Counted from the stretch's first letter, positions 35,470 to 45,337 are shown. The stretch is DNA of 64,000 bases from Serratia proteamaculans_D (GCF_049959315.1 NZ_CP188201.1), one strand, 5' to 3'. A program made the numbers and translations. Notes: generated from the sequence alone by a model not told the origin.

Positions 35470-35500
35470 AAAGGCCCTTGATTGGGCCTTTATTGTTTTT
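35470..35500 (+). terminator. serC-aroA operon terminator
   Basis: AAAGGCCC (35470-35477) pairs with GGGCCTTT (35484-35491) around TTGATT and is followed by ATTGTTTTT. This is a standard intrinsic terminator 22 bp past aroA. Confidence 0.88.
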
Positions 35501-35722
35501 AACGCCCGTAGCCTGGATCCGTCCGCTATACTTTTGCGCGGTCATACGCTTATTTTCAACAACCAGACAGTTCCAGGGTAACAGTTCGTCGTTTGGCAGC
35601 GTATAATGCGCCACCGTGACTGCCCCGATGGGCGGGCGGCAGGGACGGTTTTAATTATGCTTTCGCATTGTGCTGGCGGCAGGTTATGTCCCTGTGAGGT
35701 TTTCTACCTGAAGGAGAGAGAA

Positions 35723-36412
35723 ATGACGGCTACAGCCCCAGTGATAACCGTTGATGGACCAAGTGGCGCAGGCAAAGGCACCTTGTGCAAGGCGCTCGCC
35801 GAATCCCTTGGTTGGCGTTTGCTTGACTCAGGCGCGATTTATCGCGTGCTGGCGTTGGCAGCGCTGCATCATCAGGTTGATATCACGTCTGAGGAGGCGC
35901 TGGTTCCACTGGCCGCACATCTCGATGTTCGCTTTATTGCCCAGGATGGCAAACTGCAGGTTATTTTGGAAGGTGAGGATGTCAGCAATGAAATCCGCAC
36001 TGAAACCGTCGGTAATACCGCTTCGCAGGCTGCGGCTTTCCCGCGCGTGCGTGAAGCCCTGTTGCGGCGCCAGCGGGCGTTTCGTGAGGCCCCTGGCCTG
36101 ATTGCCGATGGCCGCGATATGGGCACGGTGGTGTTCCCCGATGCGCCGGTCAAGATTTTCCTGGACGCCAGTTCTGAGGAGCGTGCGCACCGCCGCATGC
36201 TACAGTTGCAGGAAAAGGGCTTTAATGTTAACTTTGAACGTCTTTTAGCCGAGATAAAGGAACGGGACGACCGTGACCGTAATCGGCCTATCGCGCCCCT
36301 GGTGCCTGCTTCTGACGCCCTCGTGCTGGATTCAACCAGCATGTCGATTGACGAAGTCATCCAGCGAGCGTTGACTTATGCACATGAAGTTTTAGCGTTG
36401 CCGCAGCAGTAA
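35723..36412 (+). CDS. cmk: Cytidylate kinase Cmk
   Basis: Cmk phosphorylates CMP and dCMP to the diphosphates. From ATG 35723 (AAGGAGAGAG just upstream) it is 229 residues (E. coli 227). The longer frame from 35606 has no ribosome site. The P-loop GPSGAGKGT is at residues 12-20. The CMP-binding segments LDSGAIYRVLALAALHH, ADGRDMGTVVFPDAPVKIFL and ERDDRDRNR are intact. It lies upstream of rpsA, as in E. coli, where cmk transcription reads into rpsA. Confidence 0.98.
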   Translation: MTATAPVITVDGPSGAGKGTLCKALAESLGWRLLDSGAIYRVLALAALHHQVDITSEEALVPLAAHLDVRFIAQDGKLQVILEGEDVSNEIRTETVGNTASQAAAFPRVREALLRRQRAFREAPGLIADGRDMGTVVFPDAPVKIFLDASSEERAHRRMLQLQEKGFNVNFERLLAEIKERDDRDRNRPIAPLVPASDALVLDSTSMSIDEVIQRALTYAHEVLALPQQ

Positions 36413-36593
36413 GCGCGGCGGCGTTATTGGCTTTTTGTCATATTTGTCATGGTAGTATCAAACTATATCGGGTAAAATTTTACCCCTGTAACCTAAACCC
36501 TGTCGGCATGGAGCCAATGGCGGGGTATGTGAAACAACCCCATTCGGCGGGATGCTAAATGGACGTTAAACTATAGAACCCTGAAGATTAAAC
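36413..36593 (+). promoter_or_regulatory. rpsA promoter/leader with 16-bp palindrome and hairpin
   Basis: The 181-bp leader contains a perfect palindrome GGGTAAAATTTTACCC (36470-36485) and, nearer the gene, GGGGT (36522-36526) pairing with ACCCC (36537-36541). The rpsA start has only a weak Shine-Dalgarno. In E. coli the rpsA initiation region folds into hairpins that allow SD-independent translation and autorepression by S1; the downstream elements fit that model. The role of the palindrome is unknown. Confidence 0.5.
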
Positions 36594-38273
36594 ATGACTG
36601 AATCTTTCGCTCAACTCTTTGAAGAATCCCTGAAAACAATCGAAACCCGTCCGGGTTCCATCGTTCGTGGCGTTGTAGTTGCTATCGACAAAGACGTAGT
36701 ACTGGTTGACGCCGGTCTGAAATCTGAGTCTGCCATCCCGGCTGAGCAATTCAAAAACGCCCAGGGCGAGCTGGAAATCCAGGTAGGCGACGAAGTTGAT
36801 GTTGCGCTGGACGCTGTTGAAGATGGCTTCGGTGAAACTCTGCTGTCCCGTGAGAAAGCTAAGCGTCACGAAGCTTGGATCACGCTGGAAAAAGCTTACG
36901 AAGAAGCTGAAACTGTCGTCGGTGTTATCAACGGCAAAGTTAAGGGTGGCTTCACTGTAGAGCTGAATGGTATTCGTGCGTTCCTGCCAGGTTCCCTGGT
37001 TGACGTGCGTCCAGTACGTGACACTCTGCACCTGGAAGGCAAAGAGCTTGAGTTCAAAGTCATCAAGCTGGACCAGAAACGCAACAACGTTGTAGTTTCT
37101 CGCCGTGCGGTTATCGAATCAGAGAACAGCGCAGAACGTGATCAACTGCTGGAAAACCTGCAGGAAGGCATGGAAGTTAAAGGTATCGTTAAGAACCTCA
37201 CTGACTACGGTGCATTCGTTGATCTGGGCGGCGTAGACGGCCTGCTGCACATCACTGATATGGCTTGGAAACGCGTTAAGCATCCGAGCGAAATCGTCAA
37301 CGTTGGCGACGAAATCACTGTTAAAGTGCTGAAGTTCGACCGCGAGCGTACTCGTGTTTCCCTGGGCCTGAAGCAACTGGGCGAAGATCCATGGGTTGCT
37401 ATCGCGAAACGTTACCCAGAAGGCACCAAGCTGACTGGTCGTGTAACCAACCTGACTGATTACGGCTGCTTCGTAGAAATCGAAGAAGGCGTTGAAGGTC
37501 TGGTACACGTTTCTGAAATGGATTGGACCAACAAAAACATCCATCCGTCCAAAGTTGTTAACGTGGGCGATGTAGTGGAAGTTATGGTTCTGGACATCGA
37601 TGAAGAACGTCGTCGTATCTCCCTGGGTCTGAAGCAGTGCAAAAACAACCCATGGCAGCAGTTTGCAGAAACCCACAACAAGGGCGACCGCGTTGAAGGT
37701 AAAATCAAGTCTATCACTGACTTCGGTATCTTCATCGGCCTGGATGGCGGCATCGACGGCCTGGTTCACCTGTCTGACATCTCCTGGAACGTTGCAGGCG
37801 AAGAAGCAGTTCGTGAATACAAGAAAGGCGACGAAATCGCAGCGGTTGTTCTGCAAGTTGACGCAGAGCGCGAGCGTATCTCCCTGGGCGTGAAGCAACT
37901 GGCTGAAGACCCGTTCAATAACTACCTGTCTATGAACAAGAAAGGTACTATTGTTACTGGTAAAGTCACTGCAGTTGACGCCAAAGGTGCTACAGTTGAA
38001 TTAGCAGGCGGCGTAGAAGGTTACCTGCGTGCTTCTGAAGCCTCTCGCGACCGCATTGAAGATGCAACTCTGGTTCTGAATGTGGGTGACGACGTTGAAG
38101 CTAAATTCACCGGCGTTGACCGTAAGAACCGCGTAGTAAGCCTGTCCGTACGTGCTAAGGACGAAGCTGACGAGAAAGATGCAATCGCTACTGTTAACAG
38201 CAGCAGCAAGCAAGAAGAAAGCAACTTCTCTAACGCAATGGCTGAAGCTTTCAAAGCGGCTAAAGGCGAGTAA
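36594..38273 (+). CDS. rpsA: 30S ribosomal protein S1
   Basis: S1 binds mRNA to the 30S subunit and is essential for initiation on structured or leaderless-like messages. The 559 residues (E. coli 557) contain six S1/OB repeats, at about 20-85, 105-170, 192-260, 277-347, 364-434 and 451-520. Repeats 3-6 show the typical TDYGAFVDLGGVDGLLH or DFGIFIGLDGGIDGLVH pattern. Codon use is strongly biased, as for highly expressed genes. The start ATG is at 36594, followed by SFAQLFEESL as in the family. Confidence 0.99.
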   Translation: MTESFAQLFEESLKTIETRPGSIVRGVVVAIDKDVVLVDAGLKSESAIPAEQFKNAQGELEIQVGDEVDVALDAVEDGFGETLLSREKAKRHEAWITLEKAYEEAETVVGVINGKVKGGFTVELNGIRAFLPGSLVDVRPVRDTLHLEGKELEFKVIKLDQKRNNVVVSRRAVIESENSAERDQLLENLQEGMEVKGIVKNLTDYGAFVDLGGVDGLLHITDMAWKRVKHPSEIVNVGDEITVKVLKFDRERTRVSLGLKQLGEDPWVAIAKRYPEGTKLTGRVTNLTDYGCFVEIEEGVEGLVHVSEMDWTNKNIHPSKVVNVGDVVEVMVLDIDEERRRISLGLKQCKNNPWQQFAETHNKGDRVEGKIKSITDFGIFIGLDGGIDGLVHLSDISWNVAGEEAVREYKKGDEIAAVVLQVDAERERISLGVKQLAEDPFNNYLSMNKKGTIVTGKVTAVDAKGATVELAGGVEGYLRASEASRDRIEDATLVLNVGDDVEAKFTGVDRKNRVVSLSVRAKDEADEKDAIATVNSSSKQEESNFSNAMAEAFKAAKGE

Positions 38274-38279
38274 TGACGG

Positions 38280-38300
38280 GGGGCGGTTTTTGACCGCCCC
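38280..38300 (+). terminator. rpsA 3' hairpin
   Basis: GGGGCGGT (38280-38287) pairs with ACCGCCCC (38293-38300) around TTTTG, 7 bp after rpsA. No T-run follows, so partial read-through into ihfB is likely. Confidence 0.6.
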
Positions 38301-38336
38301 GATACGGTAGTTTTAGCTGCAAAGCTTGGAGGAACT

Positions 38337-38621
38337 ATGACCAAGTCTGAACTTATTGAAAGACTTGCTGGCCAGCAATCTCATGTACCGGCGAAAGCCG
38401 TTGAGGATGCAGTGAAAGAGATGCTAGAACATATGGCTGCTACGCTAGCCGATGGTGAGCGCATCGAGATCCGCGGATTCGGCAGTTTTTCTCTTCACTA
38501 CCGTGCTCCGCGTGTGGGTCGCAACCCGAAAACTGGTGATAAGGTTGAGTTGGACGGCAAGTACGTTCCTCACTTCAAGCCAGGCAAAGAGCTGCGTGAC
38601 CGCGCCAATATCTATGGCTAG
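38337..38621 (+). CDS. ihfB: Integration host factor subunit beta
   Basis: IHF-beta pairs with IHF-alpha to bend DNA sharply at specific sites in recombination, replication and transcription. It has 94 residues, the exact family length. The start has GGAGG upstream. The IHF/HU signature (GFGSFSLHYRAPRVGRNPKT) with the intercalating proline in the R-x-GRNP arm is present. It follows rpsA, as in E. coli. Confidence 0.99.
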   Translation: MTKSELIERLAGQQSHVPAKAVEDAVKEMLEHMAATLADGERIEIRGFGSFSLHYRAPRVGRNPKTGDKVELDGKYVPHFKPGKELRDRANIYG

Positions 38622-38662
38622 TCGCTGACTACCCATAGAGTTGTTGCTTGTAAAGAAATATA

Positions 38663-38691
38663 AAACGGTGCCCTAGGGTGCCGTTTTTTTT
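38663..38691 (+). terminator. ihfB intrinsic terminator
   Basis: AAAACGGTGCCC-TA-GGGTGCCGTTTT (38663-38688) folds into a stem with two adjacent G-U pairs, followed by eight Ts. The rest of the 279-bp gap to comEC shows no gene. Confidence 0.85.
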
Positions 38692-38900
38692 GCCTGTTAT
38701 TTACTGGCGATTTTCCCGGCGCTTCTGCGTACTACGCCGCAATATATGTTCAACCCTGGTAACGGCCGCCGCTATTGTGCGGTGACGTTCGCGAACCCTC
38801 AGATTGTTAATGGCGAGTTTTGGTCGATAGGTAAACAATCCCGTGATGTCGGCTGCCTGGATAGCGGCCTTATATCGGGAGAGTACCTATCAGAACCTCG

Positions 38901-41165
38901 TTGGATTTGGCGGTAAGTGGGGTTATCTGCGGCATTTTTCCGCTGCTCATCATGCCGTATTTACCCGATGTGCGAATCGCTCTGTTGATCACTCTACCCG
39001 TTTGTCTCTGCCTGTGGGGGCGGGGCTGCGCAGGCCGGTTTATTGCGTGGGGAGCTTTGGGGTTTCTTTGGGCAGTATTCACTGCAGGGACCCTGGTGAA
39101 TCAAATTAATCGCCTGAGCCAGGGCCCGGTGGTGAGCGCCGTGGTTCAGGTCAGCAGTATTGCACTGGCTGGCGCGACACGAAAGCAGACGGTTATGCGT
39201 ATCGAACGGCTCAATGGCAGGTGGCTGGTGCCCTCCATCGCTTTCTCAACCCTCTGGCAGCCCAAAGAGCGGCCCTTGTGTGCCGGGCAACGTTGGCAGT
39301 TGCAACTGCGCTTGCGGCCGATACACGGCAATCTTAATGAAGGGGGCTTTGACAGCCAACGCTGGGCGATGTCGCAGCGTCAACCACTGACGGCACAGGT
39401 GAAAAGCGCTCTCCTCCTGGATCAGGACTGCGGTTGGCGGCAACGGATTATCACTTATACCGAAAACAATATTGGCACTCTTCGTTATAAACCGGTGTTA
39501 CTCGCGTTGGCATTCGGTGAGAGGGCTGCGCTGGAACCGGTGTTGAGAACTCTGATGTTGAAAACCGGCATTGCTCACCTGATGGCTATCTCTGGGCTGC
39601 ATGTGGCGATGGTGGCCATTTTGATTTGGGGCCTGCTGCGGGCGATGCAATTTTTTCTGCCGGCAAAGCTGATTGACTACCGCTTTCCGCTGATCGTCAG
39701 TTGGCTCGGCGCCTTAGGGTACGTTTGGTTGGCTGGCGCTCATCCACCGGCGCTAAGAACGGGTCTGGCGCTGACCTTGTGGATGCTGTTACGCATACGC
39801 GGCATCCATTGCTCATCCTGGCAAATCTGGTTGTGGTGCGTTGGCTTAATTCTGGTTTGCGATCCTCTGGCGGTAATATCCGACAGCTTCTGGCTCTCGG
39901 CCACTGCGGTATTTTGCCTGATTTTCTGGTTTGAATGGGTGCCGTTAAATCCCCGTTTTGGTTCGGGGTGGCACTGGGCGCCATTGCGCTGGCTGCATAT
40001 CCAGCTTGGCATTACGCTGCTATTGCTGCCTATGCAGGCCGGATTGTTTCATGGCCTGACACTTAGCGCCATACCGGCCAATCTGTGGGCGGTGCCTTTG
40101 GTTTCGTTGATAACGGTGCCGCTGATCCTGCTGGCAGTGGTGGCTGGTATTTCTCCGACGTTGAGTGCGGGACTATGGTGGTTGGCGGATCTTACGTTGG
40201 CAGGGGTATTTACCCCATTACACTATCTGCAGGACGGCTGGGTTGATCTCGGTGCCGCATCTTTGGCTGTCAGTCTTGCCGGTTGGTTACTGGTGCTTTT
40301 TTGGCGTTTCCACTGGTGGCTGCGTTATGCAATGGCGCTGGCAACTTTGGCACTGTGTTGCGTACTGTGGCGCGAGAGAGAACCGCCATACCGTTGGCGC
40401 GTAGACATGCTTGACGTTGGGCATGGCCTGGCTATGGTGATCGAAAAGAACGGCCGGGCAATATTGTATGACACCGGCCCCCGCTGGGGCACCGGCAGCG
40501 CTGCCAGGCGGAATATTTTGCCATTTCTTAACTGGCGAGGATTGCCTGTGGAGCAAATCATTCTCAGCCACGATCATCTGGATCATATCGGTGGCCTTGA
40601 AGAGATACAGCATGCATTTCCACAGGCGACGGTAAGGAGCCCACGTCTTGATGCCGGACACTTACCCTGCGTGGCGGGAGAGCGCTGGCAATGGCAATCA
40701 CTTCAGTTTCGAGTGTTGTGGCCGCCAAAGGCGGTAAAAATGGCGGGAAATGATGATTCATGCGTCATCCGTATCGATGATGGCAAATACAGTTTGTTAT
40801 TGACGGGGGATGCAGAAAAAAGGACGGAGGCACAGTTGGTTAGATATCAACGCCCTTCATTGAGCGTTACTGTGCTACAGGTGCCACATCATGGCAGTAA
40901 AACCTCGTCTACCCCGCCTTTTTTGCGTGCTGTAGCACCGAAAGCGGCAATCGCCTCGGCATCACGTTACAATAAATGGCGATTACCTGCGGTTAAAGTG
41001 GTTGCCAGATATCTGGCAAATGACATCATTTGGCACGATACTTCGCGCTCCGGTCAGTTATCCGTACTTTTTTTCGACAACGATTGGCAAATTAATGGCT
41101 TTCGTGAACAATTAATGCCCCGTTGGTACCATCAGCGGTTTGGCGTAGAGGGTGATAATGAGTAA
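38901..41165 (+). CDS. comEC: ComEC/Rec2-family DNA-uptake channel protein (YcaI)
   Basis: This 754-residue inner-membrane protein has the length of E. coli YcaI/ComEC. ComEC forms the channel for transforming single-stranded DNA. An N-terminal membrane part with an OB-like insert (about 60-170) precedes the competence-domain helices (about 190-500), including HLMAISGLHVAMVAIL. The C-terminal metallo-beta-lactamase-like domain has ILSHDHLDHIGGLEE (HxHxDH) and LQVPHHGSKTS. The start is uncertain: TTG 38901 gives the family length, with another TTG at 38907, and neither has a good ribosome site. It is followed 35 bp later by msbA, as in E. coli. Confidence 0.93.
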   Translation: MDLAVSGVICGIFPLLIMPYLPDVRIALLITLPVCLCLWGRGCAGRFIAWGALGFLWAVFTAGTLVNQINRLSQGPVVSAVVQVSSIALAGATRKQTVMRIERLNGRWLVPSIAFSTLWQPKERPLCAGQRWQLQLRLRPIHGNLNEGGFDSQRWAMSQRQPLTAQVKSALLLDQDCGWRQRIITYTENNIGTLRYKPVLLALAFGERAALEPVLRTLMLKTGIAHLMAISGLHVAMVAILIWGLLRAMQFFLPAKLIDYRFPLIVSWLGALGYVWLAGAHPPALRTGLALTLWMLLRIRGIHCSSWQIWLWCVGLILVCDPLAVISDSFWLSATAVFCLIFWFEWVPLNPRFGSGWHWAPLRWLHIQLGITLLLLPMQAGLFHGLTLSAIPANLWAVPLVSLITVPLILLAVVAGISPTLSAGLWWLADLTLAGVFTPLHYLQDGWVDLGAASLAVSLAGWLLVLFWRFHWWLRYAMALATLALCCVLWREREPPYRWRVDMLDVGHGLAMVIEKNGRAILYDTGPRWGTGSAARRNILPFLNWRGLPVEQIILSHDHLDHIGGLEEIQHAFPQATVRSPRLDAGHLPCVAGERWQWQSLQFRVLWPPKAVKMAGNDDSCVIRIDDGKYSLLLTGDAEKRTEAQLVRYQRPSLSVTVLQVPHHGSKTSSTPPFLRAVAPKAAIASASRYNKWRLPAVKVVARYLANDIIWHDTSRSGQLSVLFFDNDWQINGFREQLMPRWYHQRFGVEGDNE

Positions 41166-41200
41166 AATGGGCCGCTATTTCTTCCGATGCTGGTATTTGC

Positions 41201-42949
41201 ATGATGAATGATAAAGATCTCTCCACCTGGCAGACTTTCCGTCGCCTCTGGCCGATGATCACACCTTTTAAGACCGGGCTGATCGTGGCGGCTATTGCGT
41301 TGGTACTGAACGCGGCCAGCGACGCCTTTATGTTGTCTTTGCTTAAACCTTTATTGGATGACGGTTTTGGGAAAACGGAAAGCAGCATTCTGCTGTGGAT
41401 GCCATTGGCGGTAATTGGCCTGATGGTGGTGCGTGGAGCGACTGGCTTTGTCTCCAGCTACTGCATTTCATGGGTATCCGGCATGGTGGTGATGCATATG
41501 CGTCGCCGGCTGTTCGGCCACATGATGAGAATGCCGGTATCGTTCTTCGATCAGCAGTCTACCGGTACCTTGCTGTCACGAATCACCTATGATTCCGAAC
41601 AGGTAGCGTCATCGTCTTCCAGCGCGCTGGTGACCGTGGTGCGTGAAGGGGCATCGATAATCGCGCTGTTCACCATGATGTTCTACTACAGCTGGCAGCT
41701 GTCGGTGATCCTGATCGTTCTGGCACCGGTTGTCTCTATTGCTATCCGCGTTGTTTCCAAGCGCTTCCGTAATATCAGCAAAAACATGCAGAACACCATG
41801 GGGCAGGTGACGACCAGCGCAGAGCAGATGCTCAAAGGCCATAAGGAAGTGCTGATTTTTGGTGGCCAGCAGGTTGAAACCGATCGCTTCAATTCAGTCA
41901 GCAACCGCATGCGCCAGCAGGGCATGAAACTGGTTTCTGCGTCCTCGATCTCTGACCCTATTATTCAGCTTATCGCTTCACTGGCGTTGGCCTTTGTGCT
42001 GTATGCCGCCAGCTTCCCAAGCGTGATGGCTACTCTCACCGCCGGTACCATCACCGTGGTCTTCTCTTCGATGATCGCCCTGATGCGCCCGCTGAAATCA
42101 CTGACCAACGTTAATGCCCAGTTCCAGCGTGGGATGGCGGCGTGCCAGACCCTGTTCTCCATCCTGGATATGGAACAGGAAAAAGATACTGGTACCCGTG
42201 AAGTCGCACGAGCCAAGGGCGATATCGAATTCCGTAACGTCACTTTCTACTATCCAGGGAAAGAAACGCCTGCGCTGCGTGATATCAATCTGAGTATTTC
42301 AGAAGGTAAAACGGTGGCGCTGGTGGGCCGTTCCGGCTCGGGCAAGTCAACCATCGCCAATCTGCTGACCCGTTTTTATGACGTCCAGGAAGGCGAGATC
42401 CTGATGGATGGTCACGATCTGCGCGAGTACACATTGGCATCGCTGCGTGATCAGGTGGCCCTGGTTTCGCAAAACGTGCATTTGTTTAACGACACTATTG
42501 CCAACAACATCGCTTACGCGCGCGAAGAACGCTACAGCCGCGAAGAGATAGAGAAAGCTGCGCGCATGGCCTATGCCATGGACTTCATTGAAAAAATGGA
42601 GAACGGCCTGGATACGGTGATCGGTGAGAACGGGGTGATGCTGTCCGGCGGTCAACGACAGCGTATCGCTATTGCCCGCGCCTTGCTGCGTGACTGCCCG
42701 ATACTGATCCTCGATGAAGCCACCTCGGCGCTGGACACTGAATCGGAACGTGCTATTCAGGCGGCGCTGGATGAATTACAGAAAAACCGTACTTCTCTGG
42801 TGATTGCGCACCGCCTGTCGACCATCGAGAAGGCTGATGAAATCCTGGTGGTTGAGGATGGCCGTATTGTTGAACGTGGCGAACATGCGGTATTGCTCGA
42901 AAAGCAGGGGGCTTATGCCCAGCTCCACCGCATGCAGTTTGGTCAATAA
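41201..42949 (+). CDS. msbA: Lipid A flippase MsbA (ABC transporter)
   Basis: MsbA is a homodimeric ABC exporter that flips lipid A-core from the inner to the outer leaflet of the inner membrane. It has 582 residues, identical to E. coli. Six membrane helices lie in about residues 20-310. The nucleotide-binding domain has Walker A GRSGSGKS at 376-383, signature LSGGQRQRIAIARAL, Walker B ILILDEATSALD and the switch His in VIAHRLSTIE. It overlaps lpxK by one base (TAATG), so translation is coupled. Confidence 0.99.
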   Translation: MMNDKDLSTWQTFRRLWPMITPFKTGLIVAAIALVLNAASDAFMLSLLKPLLDDGFGKTESSILLWMPLAVIGLMVVRGATGFVSSYCISWVSGMVVMHMRRRLFGHMMRMPVSFFDQQSTGTLLSRITYDSEQVASSSSSALVTVVREGASIIALFTMMFYYSWQLSVILIVLAPVVSIAIRVVSKRFRNISKNMQNTMGQVTTSAEQMLKGHKEVLIFGGQQVETDRFNSVSNRMRQQGMKLVSASSISDPIIQLIASLALAFVLYAASFPSVMATLTAGTITVVFSSMIALMRPLKSLTNVNAQFQRGMAACQTLFSILDMEQEKDTGTREVARAKGDIEFRNVTFYYPGKETPALRDINLSISEGKTVALVGRSGSGKSTIANLLTRFYDVQEGEILMDGHDLREYTLASLRDQVALVSQNVHLFNDTIANNIAYAREERYSREEIEKAARMAYAMDFIEKMENGLDTVIGENGVMLSGGQRQRIAIARALLRDCPILILDEATSALDTESERAIQAALDELQKNRTSLVIAHRLSTIEKADEILVVEDGRIVERGEHAVLLEKQGAYAQLHRMQFGQ

Positions 42950-43929
42950 TGATCGAGCGCATCTGGTCAGGCAGTTCGCTGGTTTACTTGCTGCTGTTAC
43001 CGCTGTCCTGGCTGTATGGCCTGGTCAGCGGCCTGATTCGGCTTAGCTACCATTGTGGCCTGCGTAAAAGCTGGCGCGCACCGGTACCGGTGGTGGTGGT
43101 AGGGAACCTCACTGCCGGTGGCAACGGCAAAACCCCCATGGTGATCTGGCTGGTGGAACAGTTGCAGCAGCGTGGATACCGAGTGGGTGTGGTTTCTCGC
43201 GGTTATGGTGGTAAAGCAGAAGCTTATCCACTGTTACTTGACGCGGGTACTACCACCCAGCAGGCAGGTGATGAGCCGGTGTTGATTTATCAGCGTACCG
43301 CTGCGCCAGTAGCAATTTCACCAAAGCGTTCTGAAGCGGTACAGGCACTGCTTAAGCAGCAGCCACTTGATGTGGTGATTACCGATGACGGCCTGCAGCA
43401 TTACGCTTTACAGCGTGATTTTGAACTGGTGGTGATCGATGGCGTCCGCCGCTTTGGCAATGGATGGTGGTTGCCGGCAGGGCCGATGCGTGAACGAGCT
43501 TCGCGTCTGAACAGCGTTGACGCCCTGATTGCCAACGGGGGGGTGGCTCAGCCTGGTGAAATCGCCATGCGGTTGCAGGCGCGCGACGCGGTTAATGTTG
43601 CCAGCGGTGAGCGCCGGCCGGCAGTCGAACTGCCACACGTGGTGGCAATGGCCGGTATCGGCCATCCCCCGCGCTTCTTCGCCACATTGGAAAAGCTGGG
43701 CGTAGCGGTCGAAAAGGAAGTGGCGTTTGCCGATCATCAGGAATATCAGCATGGCCCATTAGCGGCGCTGGTATCTTCAGAGCAAACGTTGTTGATGACC
43801 GAGAAAGACGCGGTTAAATGCCGCGCTTTTGCTCAGCCCAACTGGTGGTATTTACCCGTTGATGCGGTCCTTCCCCCCGATCAGGCTGAGCAGTTGCTGC
43901 ACAGTATTGAAACCTTGCTGAAAAAGTAA
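42949..43929 (+). CDS. lpxK: Tetraacyldisaccharide 4'-kinase LpxK
   Basis: LpxK phosphorylates the 4' position of the lipid A disaccharide at the inner membrane. It has 326 residues, the family length. An N-terminal membrane segment (LVYLLLLPLSWLYGLVSGLI) is followed by the P-loop-like GNLTAGGNGKTPMVIWL and SRGYGGK. The catalytic dyad region VITDDGLQHYALQRD is intact. It follows msbA directly and ends one base before the convergent hglS-type gene, with no room for a dedicated terminator. Confidence 0.98.
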   Translation: MIERIWSGSSLVYLLLLPLSWLYGLVSGLIRLSYHCGLRKSWRAPVPVVVVGNLTAGGNGKTPMVIWLVEQLQQRGYRVGVVSRGYGGKAEAYPLLLDAGTTTQQAGDEPVLIYQRTAAPVAISPKRSEAVQALLKQQPLDVVITDDGLQHYALQRDFELVVIDGVRRFGNGWWLPAGPMRERASRLNSVDALIANGGVAQPGEIAMRLQARDAVNVASGERRPAVELPHVVAMAGIGHPPRFFATLEKLGVAVEKEVAFADHQEYQHGPLAALVSSEQTLLMTEKDAVKCRAFAQPNWWYLPVDAVLPPDQAEQLLHSIETLLKK

Positions 43930-43930
43930 A

Positions 43931-45337
43931 TCAGACTGCCAGCGCGTGCAGCCCCAGTGCTTGCGCGCAGGCGTCTATCGAACGCTGCTGCGTTTGCTGA
44001 TATAACGCCAATTCATCGATCACTTCTGCACCCAATGCCAGTTCAAATGCCGCCCTGCTTGAGGCTGCGTTATACTGCGTGTGCCCGCTGTCGCCCAAAT
44101 TCGATTGGAAAATGCCTGCGGCACTGACTGGCAGAAAATCTTCATAGACCAGCGGCTGAAAGCGAATGTATTCCTGGGCGATCAGCTGTTCCAGTGTGCT
44201 GTGTTGATCCAGGGTTTCCTTGGCCGCCAGCCCACACTCGGTCGGGAAATAGCGGAACCAGGCCAACTGTTGCTCACGCAGGGTGGCGTAATCATCTGGA
44301 AACGCCTGGAAATTTTCCGCCAGCAACTGATTGTAGCGGTCAGCATTTTTTTCACTCGGCGGTGCCTGCAATGCGTCGTTGGTAGCCTGTAGCAGGCGAT
44401 CGTACAGTGCACGGCCTTTGGTTGTCAGCGCGACACCGCGTTGCTCAATCTCGCCGAAGCGCGCAGTGTGGTGCCCGGCAACGGCGCTACCGTCATGTTC
44501 AACAAAGTCGACGTTTTCTTCCAGCGCTTTGAAACTGGTCTGGCGCAGCAGAATAGGGCGGCGACGTGGTGGCGGGCCCTCAATCACGGCTTTAGGGGTG
44601 ATACCTCGGCCGGGCATGGCCATTTGGACACGGTCAATATCGAGAGTGCGTGGCGTCAGATGGTTGATATGCGGGCCTTTAAAGGCCACTACGTCGGCGA
44701 TCAGACGGTGCTGGTCGTGCAACTGCTGATATTCGGCTGCGCTAACCGTCGCCCGGCTGTGCCAGCGGAAGGTTTCCAGTGCCTGTTCGACAAATTCATC
44801 CGCCTGACTGTCGTCCAGTCCGCCCTGAGCTTCTTGCAGTACGATCAGTTCAAGTGCCCGTTCAGTAAATATACGGCGACGAGCCAACAGGCGTTGCGCC
44901 AGTTCGCGCAGTTCCGGGTTTTCAATCAGTTCCAGCCGCAATAAAGAGGTGAATACCCGGAATGGACTGATCTGTAGCGCATCCTCATGTTCTGCCCGAA
45001 ATGCGGTAGAGTGAACCGGAACCCCCGCCACGGCCAGATCGTAATAGCCCACCGGAGACATGCCCATCACGTTAAACAGCCGTCGCAGGGTGGAAAGTTC
45101 CTCTGCGGTGCCAACCCGAATGGCCCCGTGGCGCTCCATGGCCAGCCGTTCGACTTCGCCGGTAATTTGTAATTGATGAGCCAATGCGGCATCTTCGCGC
45201 AGGACCTGTCGGTTGGTTTCCGCTACCAGTTCGAGTAAATCGCCATACAGAGGTACCTCTTTCTGGTACATATCTGACATGGCGTGGGAGAATCTGGCGC
45301 GGATTTCATTCGGTGAGACGAACTGCTGGGCGGTCAT
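43931..45337 (-). CDS. hglS: 2-oxoadipate dioxygenase/decarboxylase family protein (HglS/YdcJ, DUF1338)
   Basis: This 468-residue protein is close to E. coli YdcJ (447). The family includes HglS of Pseudomonas, an Fe(II) enzyme with a VOC-like fold that converts 2-oxoadipate to D-2-hydroxyglutarate in lysine catabolism. The start at the complement of 45335-45337 has AAGGAG 8 nt upstream, better than the ATG six bases earlier. Conserved features are ERHGAIRVGTAEELSTLRR, AGVPVHSTAFR and GPHINHLTPRTLDIDRVQ (metal histidines), RFGEIEQRGVALT, and YEDFLPVSAAGIFQSNLG. E. coli has no such gene between lpxK and ycaQ. Lysine catabolism partners are not in the window. Confidence 0.9.
   Translation of the reverse strand: MTAQQFVSPNEIRARFSHAMSDMYQKEVPLYGDLLELVAETNRQVLREDAALAHQLQITGEVERLAMERHGAIRVGTAEELSTLRRLFNVMGMSPVGYYDLAVAGVPVHSTAFRAEHEDALQISPFRVFTSLLRLELIENPELRELAQRLLARRRIFTERALELIVLQEAQGGLDDSQADEFVEQALETFRWHSRATVSAAEYQQLHDQHRLIADVVAFKGPHINHLTPRTLDIDRVQMAMPGRGITPKAVIEGPPPRRRPILLRQTSFKALEENVDFVEHDGSAVAGHHTARFGEIEQRGVALTTKGRALYDRLLQATNDALQAPPSEKNADRYNQLLAENFQAFPDDYATLREQQLAWFRYFPTECGLAAKETLDQHSTLEQLIAQEYIRFQPLVYEDFLPVSAAGIFQSNLGDSGHTQYNAASSRAAFELALGAEVIDELALYQQTQQRSIDACAQALGLHALAV

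Noticed and set aside
38843..39109. Small open frame overlapping the start of comEC in another frame
   Set aside because: It is out of frame with the conserved ComEC N-terminus and has no supporting features.
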